Shown: positions 9,923-18,791, counted from the first letter of the stretch. The stretch: 64,000 bases of DNA from Luteimonas sp. 9C (GCF_902506295.1 NZ_LR733312.1:829503-893502); one strand, 5' to 3'. Made by a program: numbers and translations. The notes: generated by a model from the letters alone, not told the origin.

Positions 9923-10558
9923 TCAGTCGCGCGGCGCGGGCAGGGGAAAGCGCAGATAGCGTCCCATCGTCGGCGTCGTGGTGGACGGCGGGAAGAACAG
10001 ATCGACCTGCATGCCTTCCACGGGCACGTCCGACGGAATCAGGTAGGCATGCGTGAACGCGAACGGCTGGCCCGCGACCGCGGCGGCGGGCGTGCCCCGC
10101 ACGCGCGTCCCGCAACGTCCGTCGAGGCCCTGACGCAGCATCCAGGTGGAGAGCTTCGCCGGGAAGTTCGCCTCCCACGCGCGGCCATCGGCATCGACGA
10201 GTCGCCCCTTGCACTGGTCGAGCCGTGCCGCGTCGACCTGTGCGCCGGCAAGGACCTCGAACTCGACGAGCAGCCGCGTCGCGTCGGCATGCAGGTATTC
10301 GGCCGCGGTCCCGGCGCGCGCGGGTTCGCGGCGGACGCCCGTGATGCGCCAGCGCGCGCCTTCGTACTCGCGCCACGCCGCCGCGTCGGCAGGCGCGGTG
10401 ACGGCGGTACGCGGCCGGATCCGGTCCAGTTCGCGCTCGTTGATGCGCCACGGCAGGTAGAAGGCCAGCACGCCGAGCACTGTCGCCGTGGGCAGCCAGT
10501 GACGGTTGCGCCGCCACCAGCCGGGCGCCGCGGCGTCGTCGTGCGCCGGCGCGCTCAT
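9923..10558 (-). CDS. Membrane-anchored protein of unknown function (third of three coupled genes)
   Basis: 211 aa: a short cytoplasmic N terminus with WWRRNRHW, one membrane helix (LPTATVLGVLAFYLPW, ~20-36), then an extracytoplasmic domain of ~170 residues. The domain looks beta-rich and contains RLLVEFEVLAGAQVDA, a Cys pair (DQCKG and DGRCGTR) that could form a disulfide, and DVPVEGMQVDLFFP. Its pattern of beta strands recalls DUF4352-like Ig folds, and it shares DGR-x-W/Y and DVPV-type segments with the preceding gene product. Start and stop overlap by ATGA with the upstream gene, so translation is coupled. No function is known. Confidence 0.72.
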   Translation of the reverse strand: MSAPAHDDAAAPGWWRRNRHWLPTATVLGVLAFYLPWRINERELDRIRPRTAVTAPADAAAWREYEGARWRITGVRREPARAGTAAEYLHADATRLLVEFEVLAGAQVDAARLDQCKGRLVDADGRAWEANFPAKLSTWMLRQGLDGRCGTRVRGTPAAAVAGQPFAFTHAYLIPSDVPVEGMQVDLFFPPSTTTPTMGRYLRFPLPAPRD

Positions 10559-11175
10559 GGCGCGGACTCCGGCGTGCGCAGGTCGAGTGTGGGCGCGGCG
10601 GCATCGCGCAACGCGGCGACCTGCGCCGCATCGAGGCGGAGATCGATGTCGACCAGGTGATCGAGCTGCGCCGGCGCACCGTTGCCGCTGTAGAACTGCA
10701 GATGCGCGCCTTCCAGCGCCGCGACGGGCACGTCGAAGAAATACGCGCCGCTGGCCGGCAGCCCCGTCACGAGATACATGTCGGTGAGGTTGAAGCCGCC
10801 GAGATCGGGGCGGCCGGCGGGGGCGGCGCGATAGACGCGTCCGTCGCGTGCGCGGAGCTGCGCACCCACGAATCCACTGGCCTGCGTCACTTCGACGTCC
10901 ACCAGTGCCGACATCCAGATCCCGTCCGCCTTCAGCGTGCGCGGCGGGCCGTCGCTGGTGCGCGGGTCCAGCAGATAGGCCTGCGCGAGTTTCAGCTTGC
11001 CCACCTTGACCGAGAAATTGCGCGCCTCAACCGTGTGACCGGCGGCGCCGTCGAGTCGCATGGGCGCGGTCCTGTCGTCCATCGAAGGCGCCTGCCTGCG
11101 AAGACCCGTGATCAGGATCAGCGACACGAGCGCGGCAGCGATCAGGCCCCATCGGACCGGCATCGACCGGCTCAC
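10555..11175 (-). CDS. Membrane-anchored protein of unknown function (second of three coupled genes)
   Basis: 206 aa with one N-terminal helix (MPVRWGLIAAALVSLILI, near residues 5-22) and an extracytoplasmic domain. The domain includes HTVEARNFSVKVGKLKLAQ, SALVDVEVTQASGFVGAQL, ARDGRVYRA and FFDVPVAALEGAHLQFYSG. It reads like an Ig-type or DUF4352-like beta sandwich and resembles its downstream neighbour in layout and in the DGR and DVPV blocks, so the two may be diverged duplicates. The GTG at 11175 is chosen because it overlaps the previous stop (GTGA). An ATG at 11163 would shorten it by four residues. Function unknown. Confidence 0.7.
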   Translation of the reverse strand: MSRSMPVRWGLIAAALVSLILITGLRRQAPSMDDRTAPMRLDGAAGHTVEARNFSVKVGKLKLAQAYLLDPRTSDGPPRTLKADGIWMSALVDVEVTQASGFVGAQLRARDGRVYRAAPAGRPDLGGFNLTDMYLVTGLPASGAYFFDVPVAALEGAHLQFYSGNGAPAQLDHLVDIDLRLDAAQVAALRDAAAPTLDLRTPESAP

Positions 11176-11801
11176 GCGGCGGGCCCCGGACACGCCTGCG
11201 CGACGGGCAGCACGAACTTCCAGCCCGGGCCGTCCTGCACCCACATCGATTCGCCGCTCGCACGGGTGCGCTCGATGAAGCGGCGCTTGAACAGGCCCCA
11301 GGTCGAGGTCGCCGGTGGTGCCATGCCGGCCGGCAGTTCCCAGACGAAATCGATCACCACCGGGAGTCCCGGTCCGAGGTCCTGCCCCAGCGTGGCGTCG
11401 TCGGCGCGCTGCGAGCGCTCCGCGGCCACGGGATCGCCATGGCCTTCGGGCAGCCAGACCACGTCTTTGTCCAGATAGGCGCGCATGGCGACCCAGTCGC
11501 GTGCCTTGCTGACCACCCGCGTACGCAGGATCAGGTAGCGCTGCGCGTCGTCCTGCGGCGCGCGCTGCCCGGGTCGCGTGTCGCTGTGCCACGCGCAGAG
11601 CGGGGTGACGACGAACGCATCCGATGCGATCGGCACGTCCGCGCCCGACACCGGCAGCGGACGATCCGTGGAACCGGCACGCCGGAAGCCGCCCGAGACC
11701 GCGACGATCGCGGCCACGACCACGGTCGACAGCAGCGCCAGTCGCCAGGTCCGGTGTCGCCAGAACAGGGGCAGGTCCTTGAACAGGCGGGGGGGCTCCA
11801 T
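11172..11801 (-). CDS. Membrane-anchored protein of unknown function (first of three coupled genes)
   Basis: 209 aa. A basic N terminus (RHRTWR) leads into a single helix (LALLSTVVVAAIVAVSGGF, ~21-39), followed by an exported domain. Visible segments are VVTPLCAWHSDTRPG, RYLILRTRVVSKARDWVAM, VVIDFVWELPAGM and WGLFKRRFIERT. The order (helix, beta-rich domain, strand with alternating hydrophobics, then a WELP/VPV-like strand) matches the next two gene products, though identity is low. It is the first gene of a three-gene unit joined by GTGA and ATGA overlaps. The 279-nt gap upstream to the DUF2231 gene holds the divergent promoters. No function can be assigned. Confidence 0.7.
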   Translation of the reverse strand: MEPPRLFKDLPLFWRHRTWRLALLSTVVVAAIVAVSGGFRRAGSTDRPLPVSGADVPIASDAFVVTPLCAWHSDTRPGQRAPQDDAQRYLILRTRVVSKARDWVAMRAYLDKDVVWLPEGHGDPVAAERSQRADDATLGQDLGPGLPVVIDFVWELPAGMAPPATSTWGLFKRRFIERTRASGESMWVQDGPGWKFVLPVAQACPGPAA

Positions 11802-12080
11802 GCGGGTGGCGATACCTTACCCAATCGGCGGTGCGTCGTGGCGGTCCGCTGCGACATGGGCCGGCATGCCATCGACGCATGCGCAAGCGCCCTTGCACGC
11901 GACCAAGGGACATCGCGACATGCGGTGACGGGCGCGCGCACGCGGACGTGGAAGCGGATCGAGCCGATGGCAGGGCCTGCGCAACGTGCGGCGCTTTCAC
12001 CATGCCGTGCACGCGCGTGCGGCACCGTATACAGCGCCACGCGTGCCCCGCACGCACTGTCCAACGCAGACGAGATCCCC

Positions 12081-12521
12081 ATGCACACACCTCCTGTCCT
12101 CGCGACGCGGCCCTATCGGCCGTTGAGCCCCCTGCACCTGCTGCTCGTCAGCAGTGCGTTCCCGCTGTTTCTCGGCGCATTGCTCGCCGACATCGCCTAC
12201 GCGCGGTCCTACGAGATCCAGTGGACCAACTTCGCGTCCTGGCTCCTGGTCGGCGCCATGGTGTTCGCGGTGATCGCGCTCGTCTGGGCGCTGGTGTCGC
12301 TGATCACGCCGACGGCGCGCACGCGCACGCGGTTTCTCTACGTAGGCCTGCTCGCCCTGACCTGCGTGCTCGGTTTTCTCAATTCGCTGGTCCACGCCAT
12401 GGACGCCTGGCAGAAGATGCCGCAGGCGCTGGTGTGGTCGGTGCTGTGCGTGGCGTCGATCGGCGCGAGCCTGTGGTTCGCGCTCGGCGGCACCTTGCGT
12501 CGCCGGGAGGTGCTGCCATGA
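12081..12521 (+). CDS. DUF2231 family inner-membrane protein
   Basis: 146 aa with four predicted helices and little else: an N-terminal MHTPPVLATRPYRPLSPLHL cap, helix pairs around residues 22-45, 55-75, 90-108 and 116-135, and a basic tail RRREVLP. DUF2231 proteins are small four-helix membrane proteins often found beside sorbosone or PQQ-type sugar dehydrogenases or cytochromes. An electron-transfer or haem role has been suggested but not shown. The last codons overlap the next start (ATGA), so it is coupled to the dehydrogenase-like lipoprotein. The frame is open far upstream, and ATG 12081 is chosen as the start of the hydrophobic protein. Confidence 0.82.
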   Translation: MHTPPVLATRPYRPLSPLHLLLVSSAFPLFLGALLADIAYARSYEIQWTNFASWLLVGAMVFAVIALVWALVSLITPTARTRTRFLYVGLLALTCVLGFLNSLVHAMDAWQKMPQALVWSVLCVASIGASLWFALGGTLRRREVLP

Positions 12522-13921
12522 ACCGCTCTTACTCGAAGCGTCCGAAGTCCGTCCTGATGACGCGCGCGCTGGTGCCCGCGCTGGCACTGGCACTCGTCGC
12601 ATGTGGCGGCACGCCGGATGAGACCTACACCGGCCCGTCGCCGGAGCTGCCCAAGCCGCAGCGCGGCCTGTTCCCGACGCTGAAGATTTCACTGCCCTCG
12701 GAATGGGGCGACCAGCTGCCGACGGTGCCGGAGGGTTACGAGATCGCGCCGATCGCCGACAACCTGCAGATCCCGCGCCAGATGCTGGTGCTCCCCAACG
12801 GCGACATCATCGTGGCCGAAGGCCGCGGCGGCCGGGCGCCCAAGCTGACGCCCAAGGACATCATCGCCGGCTTCATCAAGTCGCGCGGCAATACCCAGGT
12901 CGAGAGCGGCAACCGTCTGACCCTGTTGCGCGACGCCGATGGTGACGGCACCTACGAGAACCGCTCGATCTTCGCCGACAACCTCGACGCTCCCTACGGC
13001 CTCGCCTTCGGCAACGATTCGATCTACGTCGCCACCCAGGATGCGCTGTTGCGCTTCGCCTACACCGAGGGCGCCGTCAACGCCGGCGCCGCGCCGCAGG
13101 AGATCACCAAGCTGCCCGCGGCGATCAACCACCACTGGACCAAGGCGCTGACGATCAGCGCGGACGGCCGCTATCTGTTCGTCGGAATCGGCTCCGACAG
13201 CAACATCACCGAGCGCGGTCTGGCAGTCGAGGAGAGCCGTGCCATGGTCTGGCAGGTCGAAGCGGCCACCGGCTTCCATCGCGTGTTCGCCACCGGCCTG
13301 CGCAATCCGACCGCGCTGGCGATGCAGCCGGGCATGGACCAGCTGTGGGCGGTGGTCAACGAGCGCGACGAGATCGGCGGTGAGCTGGTCCCCGATTATC
13401 TGACCAGCGTGCGTCCCGGCGGCTTCTACGGCTGGCCGTACAGCTACTGGGGCCAGAACGTCGACGAGCGCGTGCGCCCGCAGAAGCCGGAAAAGGTCGC
13501 ATCGGCGATCGCCCCCGACTTCGCGCTGGGATCGCACGTCGCCGCGCTGGGCGTCGCGTTCTCCACGCCCACGATGGGCGCGCAGTTCGCGAACGGCGTC
13601 TTCGTGGGACAGCACGGCAGTTGGAACCGCGATCCGCCGGTGGGCTACAAGGTGTCGTTCGTGCCGTTCCGCGACGGCAAGCCGTCGGGCGAGATGATCG
13701 ATTTCGCAACCGGCTTCCTCGGTGAGGACGGCAAGGCGCGGGGCCGTCCGGTCGGTGTGACCGTCGATCCGCGGGGCGCGTTGCTGGTGGCCGACGATCT
13801 GGCCAACACCATCTGGCGCATCACGCCGACCGGTGGTGCAGCGGGCATGCCGTTGGCACCGGCCGCGCCTGCGCCTGCCGCCACGCCGCCCGCAACGGGT
13901 GCGACACCGCCCGCGGGCTGA
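12518..13921 (+). CDS. Sorbosone/PQQ-type sugar dehydrogenase lipoprotein
   Basis: 467 aa. The N terminus is a lipoprotein signal with lipobox LVAC (LALALVACGG, Cys near residue 28), so the protein is membrane-tethered in the periplasm. The rest is a six-bladed beta-propeller of the L-sorbosone / glucose-sorbosone dehydrogenase family: IPRQMLVLPNGDIIVAEG, DNLDAPYGLAFG, HHWTKALTISADG, RNPTALAMQP, VFVGQHGSWNR and VTVDPRGALLVADD mark the blades. Such proteins oxidise aldoses using PQQ. The cofactor residues cannot be verified here. The C terminus ends in an Ala/Pro-rich tail of about 30 residues. It is translationally coupled to the DUF2231 protein, and a strong terminator follows. Confidence 0.88.
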   Translation: MNRSYSKRPKSVLMTRALVPALALALVACGGTPDETYTGPSPELPKPQRGLFPTLKISLPSEWGDQLPTVPEGYEIAPIADNLQIPRQMLVLPNGDIIVAEGRGGRAPKLTPKDIIAGFIKSRGNTQVESGNRLTLLRDADGDGTYENRSIFADNLDAPYGLAFGNDSIYVATQDALLRFAYTEGAVNAGAAPQEITKLPAAINHHWTKALTISADGRYLFVGIGSDSNITERGLAVEESRAMVWQVEAATGFHRVFATGLRNPTALAMQPGMDQLWAVVNERDEIGGELVPDYLTSVRPGGFYGWPYSYWGQNVDERVRPQKPEKVASAIAPDFALGSHVAALGVAFSTPTMGAQFANGVFVGQHGSWNRDPPVGYKVSFVPFRDGKPSGEMIDFATGFLGEDGKARGRPVGVTVDPRGALLVADDLANTIWRITPTGGAAGMPLAPAAPAPAATPPATGATPPAG

Positions 13922-13942
13922 GTCCACGACGCGGCTGACCAG

Positions 13943-13970
13943 GACGAAGGGCCCCAACGGGCCCTTCGTC
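13943..13970 (+). terminator. Rho-independent terminator after the sugar dehydrogenase gene
   Basis: A 12-bp perfect stem (GACGAAGGGCCC, 13943-13954, and its complement 13959-13970) with a CAAC loop, 21 nt after the stop. Its outer arm, GACGAAG, is the same as in the terminator after purA. Confidence 0.85.
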
Positions 13971-14072
13971 GTATGTGGTCGCGCGCAATGTCCGCGCGTG
14001 CCGCGCAAAGCGCCGGGCATGCCTGTACGCGATCCGGCGAGAAGCGCTCTGCGCAGCCGCGCCCGCCAGGTC

Positions 14073-14477
14073 TCAGGCCGGCGCGCCCGTCGGCAGTCTC
14101 GCCACCACCTTGATCTCGAAATCGAAACCGGCCAGCCAGGTCACGCCGACCACGGTGGCGGTCGGAAACGGGGCCTCGCCCCAGTACTCCGGCACGATCC
14201 GCCACGCCTGCTCGAAGCGGCTGGCCGGATCGACGATGAAGAACGTCACGTCGACCACGTCGTCGAACGTGGCGCCCGCCGCGTCGAGCACGGCATTGAG
14301 GTTGTCGAAGGCGCGGCGCACCTGTTGCTCGAAGTCGGGTTCGGGCGAGCCGTCGGCGCGGCTGCCGACCTGTCCGGACACGAACAACAGGCCATCGACC
14401 CGGATTGCCGGCGAATAGCGGTGCTTGTCGTACAGCGCATGGCGGCCGGCAGGGAAAACGGCGTCACGGGTTGCCAT
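14073..14477 (-). CDS. Rid family (YjgF/YER057c/UK114) protein
   Basis: 134 aa with the full single-domain chorismate-mutase-like fold of the family: LLFVSGQVGSRADG, a Gln-Gln-hydrophobic helix (DFEQQVRRAFDNLNAVLDAAG), DVVDVTFFIVD and the C-terminal EIKVVARLP strand. Archetypal RidA deaminates reactive enamines and imines using an Arg in the P-x-R-S/T motif. Here that place reads FPTATVVGV, without the Arg, so this is probably a Rid subfamily member with another or unknown activity. The ATG at 14477 is chosen because CAGGAG (complement of 14484-14489) is 6 nt before it. The upstream ATG at 14483 abuts that site. It is divergent from the LysR gene. Confidence 0.85.
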   Translation of the reverse strand: MATRDAVFPAGRHALYDKHRYSPAIRVDGLLFVSGQVGSRADGSPEPDFEQQVRRAFDNLNAVLDAAGATFDDVVDVTFFIVDPASRFEQAWRIVPEYWGEAPFPTATVVGVTWLAGFDFEIKVVARLPTGAPA

Positions 14478-14483
14478 GGACAT

Positions 14484-14489
14484 CTCCTG
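14484..14489 (-). promoter_or_regulatory. Ribosome binding site deciding the Rid gene start
   Basis: CAGGAG on the minus strand lies 6 nt before ATG 14477 and 0 nt before ATG 14483, so the inner ATG is the credible start. Confidence 0.7.
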
Positions 14490-14610
14490 CGGGGAAGGGC
14501 CCCGGTGATTGCGATGGCGCCAGTCTGCGGACGCCGCCGTGCGCGATAAACACGCAGGACTGTCCAGCACTGTTCGTAGAATCCAAACAATTCCGATCGC
14601 GGGATCCCCG

Positions 14611-15558
14611 ATGGACCGTTTCGATGCGATGCAGGCGTTCGTCCGCGTGGTGGACGCTGGCAGCTTCACCAAAGCGGCGGAGACGCTGCACATGAGCCGG
14701 ACCACGGTGACCCAGCTGATCCAGCAACTGGAGTCGCGGCTGCGGGTGCGGTTGCTCAACCGCACCACCCGGCGGGTCGAGGTGACCGCGGACGGCGCGG
14801 CCTACTACGAGCGCGTGGTGCGTCTGCTGGCGGACATGGATGATGCCGAGACCAGCCTGTCGAGCGCATCGGCAGCGCCACGTGGGCGGCTGCGGGTGGA
14901 CGTGCCCAGTCCGTTCGCACGGATGATCCTGGTGTCGGCGCTGCCGGCGTTCCACGCACGCTATCCGGACATCCAGCTGGATCTGGGGGTCAGTGACCGG
15001 CGCGTGGATCTGATCGGCGAACACGTGGACTGCGTCGTGCGGGGCGGCACGATCACCGACCAGTCCCTTGTCGCGCGTCACGTCGGCGATCTGCCGCTGG
15101 GCGTGCATGCGTCGCCGGCGTATCTGCAGCGCATGGGCATGCCGCGCCATCCGCGGGATCTGGAAGACACGCATCACCGCATCGTGGGTTTCCTGTGGGC
15201 GCGCACGGGCAGGCCGCTGCCGTATGCGATGCACCGCGGGGCAGAGCGCGTGCAGGTCCAGGGGCGCTACGTGGTGGCGCTGGACGACGGCAATGCCTAT
15301 CTCGCGGCCGGACTCGCCGGTTTGGGGGTGCTGTGGCTGCCGGCTTATATGGCCCGCGCCCATGTCGCGTGCGGCGAGCTGCAGACGCTGTTCGAGGACT
15401 GGACACTCGATCCGATGCCGATGCACGTCGCGTTTCCACCGAACCGGCATGTCAGCGCGAAGCTGCGGGTGTTCATCGACTGGATCATCGAGCTGATGGA
15501 CATGCATGCACCGGTCGTGCGGCCTGCGTCGCATGGGACGCCCGCACCGCGTCCATAA
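14611..15558 (+). CDS. LysR family transcriptional regulator
   Basis: 315 aa. A winged helix-turn-helix fills residues 1-60 (MDRFDAMQAFVRVVDAGSF, then TKAAETLHMSRTTVTQLIQQLE and LLNRTTRRVEVTADG), and a periplasmic-binding-protein-like effector domain fills ~90-300. The RTTRRVEVTADG wing is typical of the CrgA/AaeR-like subgroup. It is transcribed away from the Rid-family gene across a 133-nt gap, the standard arrangement for a LysR regulator and its target, so the Rid gene is the first candidate target. The Pao-type operon converges from the other side. The inducer is unknown. ATG 14611 begins the conserved HTH. Confidence 0.92.
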   Translation: MDRFDAMQAFVRVVDAGSFTKAAETLHMSRTTVTQLIQQLESRLRVRLLNRTTRRVEVTADGAAYYERVVRLLADMDDAETSLSSASAAPRGRLRVDVPSPFARMILVSALPAFHARYPDIQLDLGVSDRRVDLIGEHVDCVVRGGTITDQSLVARHVGDLPLGVHASPAYLQRMGMPRHPRDLEDTHHRIVGFLWARTGRPLPYAMHRGAERVQVQGRYVVALDDGNAYLAAGLAGLGVLWLPAYMARAHVACGELQTLFEDWTLDPMPMHVAFPPNRHVSAKLRVFIDWIIELMDMHAPVVRPASHGTPAPRP

Positions 15559-15591
15559 CGGGATCCCGGCGGCGGGCCGTCTGCCACCGAA

Positions 15592-15615
15592 CCCCTCTCC
15601 CATGCTGGAGAGGGG
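15592..15615. terminator. Bidirectional hairpin of the CCTCTCC repeat type
   Basis: A 9-bp stem CCCCTCTCC (15592-15600) / GGAGAGGGG (15607-15615) with loop CATGCT lies between the convergent lysR and paoC stops. The arm sequence resembles the hairpin at 63663-63681 and dispersed CCTCTCCC repeats known in Xanthomonadaceae. Confidence 0.6.
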
Positions 15616-15633
15616 CGGTGGATCCGCAACCGG

Positions 15634-17835
15634 TCAGGCGATGGCCGGCAGTCCGTCGATGATCTTCTCCAGCGTGACCGGGTATTCGCGCACGCGCACG
15701 CCGGTGGCGTTGTGGATCGCGTTCGCGATCGCGGCGGGCACGCCGCACAGCCCGAGTTCGCCGACGCCCTTGGCCTTCATCGGCGAACTGTCCGCGTCGG
15801 CTTCGTCGAGGAACACGACTTCCTGCACCGGAATGTCCGCGTGCACCGCGACCTCGTAACCTGCGAGGTCGTGGTTGACGAAGAACCCCATCGTCGTGTC
15901 GACGGCGAGTTCTTCGCTCAGCGCAGCGCCGACGCCCATCGTCATCGCGCCGATCATCTGGCTGCGCGCCTGTTTCGGATTGAGGATGCGTCCGGCGGCG
16001 GCGACCGACAGCATGCGCCGCACGCGGGTCTCGCCCGTGTGCATGTCCACGCCGACCTCGACGAAATGCGCGGCGAACGTGCCGAGCTGTTTCTGCTTGT
16101 CGAGATCACCGAATTCGATCGCATCCTCGACGACGAGCTGCCCGGCGCCTGCCGCCTCCGCAAGCGCCACCGACCGGCCGCCGGCGCTGACCTTGCCGTC
16201 GGCGAATTCGGCGGTCGCCGGATCCAGCGCCAGGGTCGTGGCGATGACCTCGCGCAATTTCATGCACGCGGCGTAGACGCCCGCGGTCGCGCTGTTGGCG
16301 CCCCACTGGCCGCCGGAACCGGCGGAGGCGGGGAAGTCGGAATCGCCCAGCTTCACGTCGATCGCGTCGATCGGCAGGCCCAGCGTCTCAGCGGCGGTCT
16401 GCGCGATGATGGTGTAGCTGCCGGTGCCGATGTCGGTCATGTCGGTCTCGACCGTGATGCGGCCCGTGTCGTCGAGCCGCACGCGTGCCCCGGACTTCAT
16501 CACCGGTGCGGCGCGGAAGCCGGCCGCCATGCCCATGCCCACGAGCCAGCGACCATCACGCACGCTGGCGTTGGGCTTGCGCGCGTTCCAGCCGAACCGC
16601 TCGGCGCCCTGGCGCAGACACTCGACCAGCTGGCGTTGCGAGAACGGACGCTCCGGCTTTTCCGGATCCACCTGGGTGTCGTTGCGGATGCGGAATTCGA
16701 CCGGATCCATGCCGAGCTTCTCGGCCATCTCGTCCATGGCGATTTCCAGCGCCATCATGCCGGGCGTCTCGCCCGGCGCGCGCATCGCATTGCCTTCCGG
16801 CAGGTCGAGCGTCGCCAGGCGCATCTTGCTCATGCGGTGTTCGCCGGCGTAGAGCAGGCGCGTCTGCTGCACGGCGACTTCGGGACCGCCGCCTTCCAGA
16901 TCGCCCGACCAGCTCTCGTGGCCCATCGCGGTGATGCGGCCGTCGCGGTTCGCGCCGATACGGATGCGCTGCAGGGTTGCCGGCCGGTGCGTCGTGTTGT
17001 TGGCGATCAGGGGGCGCTGCAGCGCGACCTTGACCGCGCGCTTCGCGGCCTTGGCGCCGAGCGCGGCGAGTACGGCGTCGGCGCGCACGAACAGCTTGCC
17101 GCCGAAGCCGCCGCCGATGTAGGGCGATACCAGCCGGACCTTGTCCGGCGCGATGCCGAGGGTGCGGGCGACATCGCCCTTGCCCCAGGCGATCATCTGG
17201 TTGGAGGTCCAGATCGTGACCTTGTCGCCATCCCATTCGGCGAGCGAGGCCATCGGCTCCATCATCGCGTGCGACTGGTCGGGCGTGGTGTAGGTCTCGT
17301 CGAGCGTGACCTCGGCCGACGCGAACGCGGTGTCGAAATCGCCGACCGCGGTGTCGGCCGGCGTGTCGCCGCCCTGCGGCTTCACCGCGTTGTCCTTTTC
17401 GGCTTCCAGCGAGAAGCGGCCGCGGCTGCGGGTGTAGGCCACGCGCACCAGCGAAGCGGCGGCGCGCGCTTGTTCGAAAGTCTCGGCGACGACCAGCGCG
17501 ATCGCCTGGTGGTAGTGCTGGATATCGGGGCCACCGAGCAGCTTCGCGGTGTTCATGCGGCCCTGGCCGAGCTTGCCGGCGTTCTGCGCGGTGACGACCG
17601 CCAGCACGCCCGGCGCTCGTTCCGCGGCGCTGGTATCGATCGAGGCGATCCGGCCCTTCGCGATCCCGGCGCCGATGACGTGACCGTAGGCCGCGCGTTC
17701 GGTGACGTCGTGCCATTCGTAGGCGTAGTGGGCGGTGCCGGTGACCTTGCGGGGGCCGTCGATGCGGTCGAGCGGCTGGCCGACGACGCGCATCGCGTCG
17801 ATCGGGTTCTGGCCTGCGGGCGTGTCGAACTTCAT
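15634..17835 (-). CDS. paoC: Periplasmic aldehyde oxidoreductase, molybdenum-cofactor subunit
   Basis: 733 aa, xanthine dehydrogenase family large subunit. It binds the molybdopterin cytosine dinucleotide and oxidises aldehydes with water, passing electrons to the FAD and Fe-S subunits. Seen here: [11 protein letters not shown] near 34, the QNAGKLGQG region, GGGFGGK (residues ~243-249), [18 protein letters not shown], and GVGELGLCG with the invariant catalytic Glu at about residue 693, all intact. The start overlaps the previous stop (ATGA). It is the last gene of an operon with the FAD and 2Fe-2S subunits and the XdhC-like factor, matching E. coli paoABC(D). The mature complex should be exported on the Tat signal of the 2Fe-2S partner. 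Confidence 0.93.
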   Translation of the reverse strand: MKFDTPAGQNPIDAMRVVGQPLDRIDGPRKVTGTAHYAYEWHDVTERAAYGHVIGAGIAKGRIASIDTSAAERAPGVLAVVTAQNAGKLGQGRMNTAKLLGGPDIQHYHQAIALVVAETFEQARAAASLVRVAYTRSRGRFSLEAEKDNAVKPQGGDTPADTAVGDFDTAFASAEVTLDETYTTPDQSHAMMEPMASLAEWDGDKVTIWTSNQMIAWGKGDVARTLGIAPDKVRLVSPYIGGGFGGKLFVRADAVLAALGAKAAKRAVKVALQRPLIANNTTHRPATLQRIRIGANRDGRITAMGHESWSGDLEGGGPEVAVQQTRLLYAGEHRMSKMRLATLDLPEGNAMRAPGETPGMMALEIAMDEMAEKLGMDPVEFRIRNDTQVDPEKPERPFSQRQLVECLRQGAERFGWNARKPNASVRDGRWLVGMGMAAGFRAAPVMKSGARVRLDDTGRITVETDMTDIGTGSYTIIAQTAAETLGLPIDAIDVKLGDSDFPASAGSGGQWGANSATAGVYAACMKLREVIATTLALDPATAEFADGKVSAGGRSVALAEAAGAGQLVVEDAIEFGDLDKQKQLGTFAAHFVEVGVDMHTGETRVRRMLSVAAAGRILNPKQARSQMIGAMTMGVGAALSEELAVDTTMGFFVNHDLAGYEVAVHADIPVQEVVFLDEADADSSPMKAKGVGELGLCGVPAAIANAIHNATGVRVREYPVTLEKIIDGLPAIA

Positions 17836-18791
17836 GACGTGGCCTCCTGTGCTTCGGCCAGTGCGGCGGCGATGGTCCGCTCGGCGAGCACCAGCTTGAA
17901 GCGGTTGTCCTCGGTGGGCGTTGCGCCTTCGAACAGGCGCGCGGCGACGGCCTTGGCACCCTGCGGCAATTCGGCGTCGGCGGCATCGCGCTGCCAGGGC
18001 TTGTGCGCCACGCCGCCGACGACCACGCGCCCGCTGCCGTCACGCTGCACGATGGCGGCCACCGACACGAGGGCGAAGGCGTACGACGCGCGGTCGCGGA
18101 CCTTGCGGTAGATCTGGCGGCCGCCGACGGGCGGCGGGAGCAGCACGGCAGTGATCAGTTCGCCGGCCTCGAGCACGGTGTCGCGCTGCGGTGTACTGCC
18201 GGGCGCGAGATAGAAGTCGTCGAGCGCGATGCTGCGCGACTGGCCGTCGGGTCGCACGGTCTCCACCATGGCATCGAGCGCCCGCAGGGCGACGGCCATG
18301 TCACCGGGGTAGGTGGCGATGCAATCGGCGCTGCCGCCGATGACGGCAAGCTGCCGGCTGTAGCCCTTGATCGCGCCGCAGCCGCTGCCCGGCAGGCGCT
18401 TGTTGCAGGGCTGATCGGTGTCGTAGAAATAGGGACAGCGCGTGCGTTGCAGCAGGTTGCCGGCCGTGGTCGCCCGGTTGCGCAACTGGCCCGAGGCGCC
18501 GGCGAGCAGGGCGCGCGACAGCAGCGGATAGTCCTTGCGCACACGACTGTCGGCGGCGAGATCGGTATTGCGCACGAGCGCGCCGATCCGCAGACCACCC
18601 GCGTCGCTGGCGTCGATCGTATCGAGCGCCAGTCCGTTGACGTCGACCAGATGGGTCGGCGTTTCGATCTGCAGCTTCATCAGATCGAGCAGATTGGTGC
18701 CGCCGGCGATGAACTTCGCACCGGGATTGCGCGCGGCGGCTGCGGCTGCGGCCGCGGGCGAGTCCGCGCGTTCGAATTCGAAGGCCTTCAT
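17832..18791 (-). CDS. paoB: Aldehyde oxidoreductase FAD subunit with 4Fe-4S loop
   Basis: 319 aa, molybdopterin-dehydrogenase FAD-binding family. [14 protein letters not shown] (27-40) is the FAD pyrophosphate loop, and [12 protein letters not shown] (105-116) is the second FAD segment. Immediately after it come three Cys at about 119, 129 and 138 ([21 protein letters not shown]). This insertion is what distinguishes PaoB-type subunits, where it carries an extra 4Fe-4S cluster, from ordinary xanthine dehydrogenase FAD subunits. The C-terminal CO-dehydrogenase flavoprotein domain ([16 protein letters not shown]) is present. Overlaps of 4 nt with both neighbours show translational coupling. 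It relays electrons from the Mo and Fe-S centres to an external acceptor. Confidence 0.92.
   Translation of the reverse strand: MKAFEFERADSPAAAAAAAARNPGAKFIAGGTNLLDLMKLQIETPTHLVDVNGLALDTIDASDAGGLRIGALVRNTDLAADSRVRKDYPLLSRALLAGASGQLRNRATTAGNLLQRTRCPYFYDTDQPCNKRLPGSGCGAIKGYSRQLAVIGGSADCIATYPGDMAVALRALDAMVETVRPDGQSRSIALDDFYLAPGSTPQRDTVLEAGELITAVLLPPPVGGRQIYRKVRDRASYAFALVSVAAIVQRDGSGRVVVGGVAHKPWQRDAADAELPQGAKAVAARLFEGATPTEDNRFKLVLAERTIAAALAEAQEATS

Noticed and set aside
14483-14483. Upstream ATG as the start of the Rid gene
   Set aside because: The CAGGAG ribosome site touches it with no spacing, while the ATG two codons later has a normal 6-nt spacing.
15712-18111. A 799-codon plus-strand frame opposite paoC and paoB
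   Set aside because: It is antisense to genes with complete cofactor motifs and has no recognisable domain.
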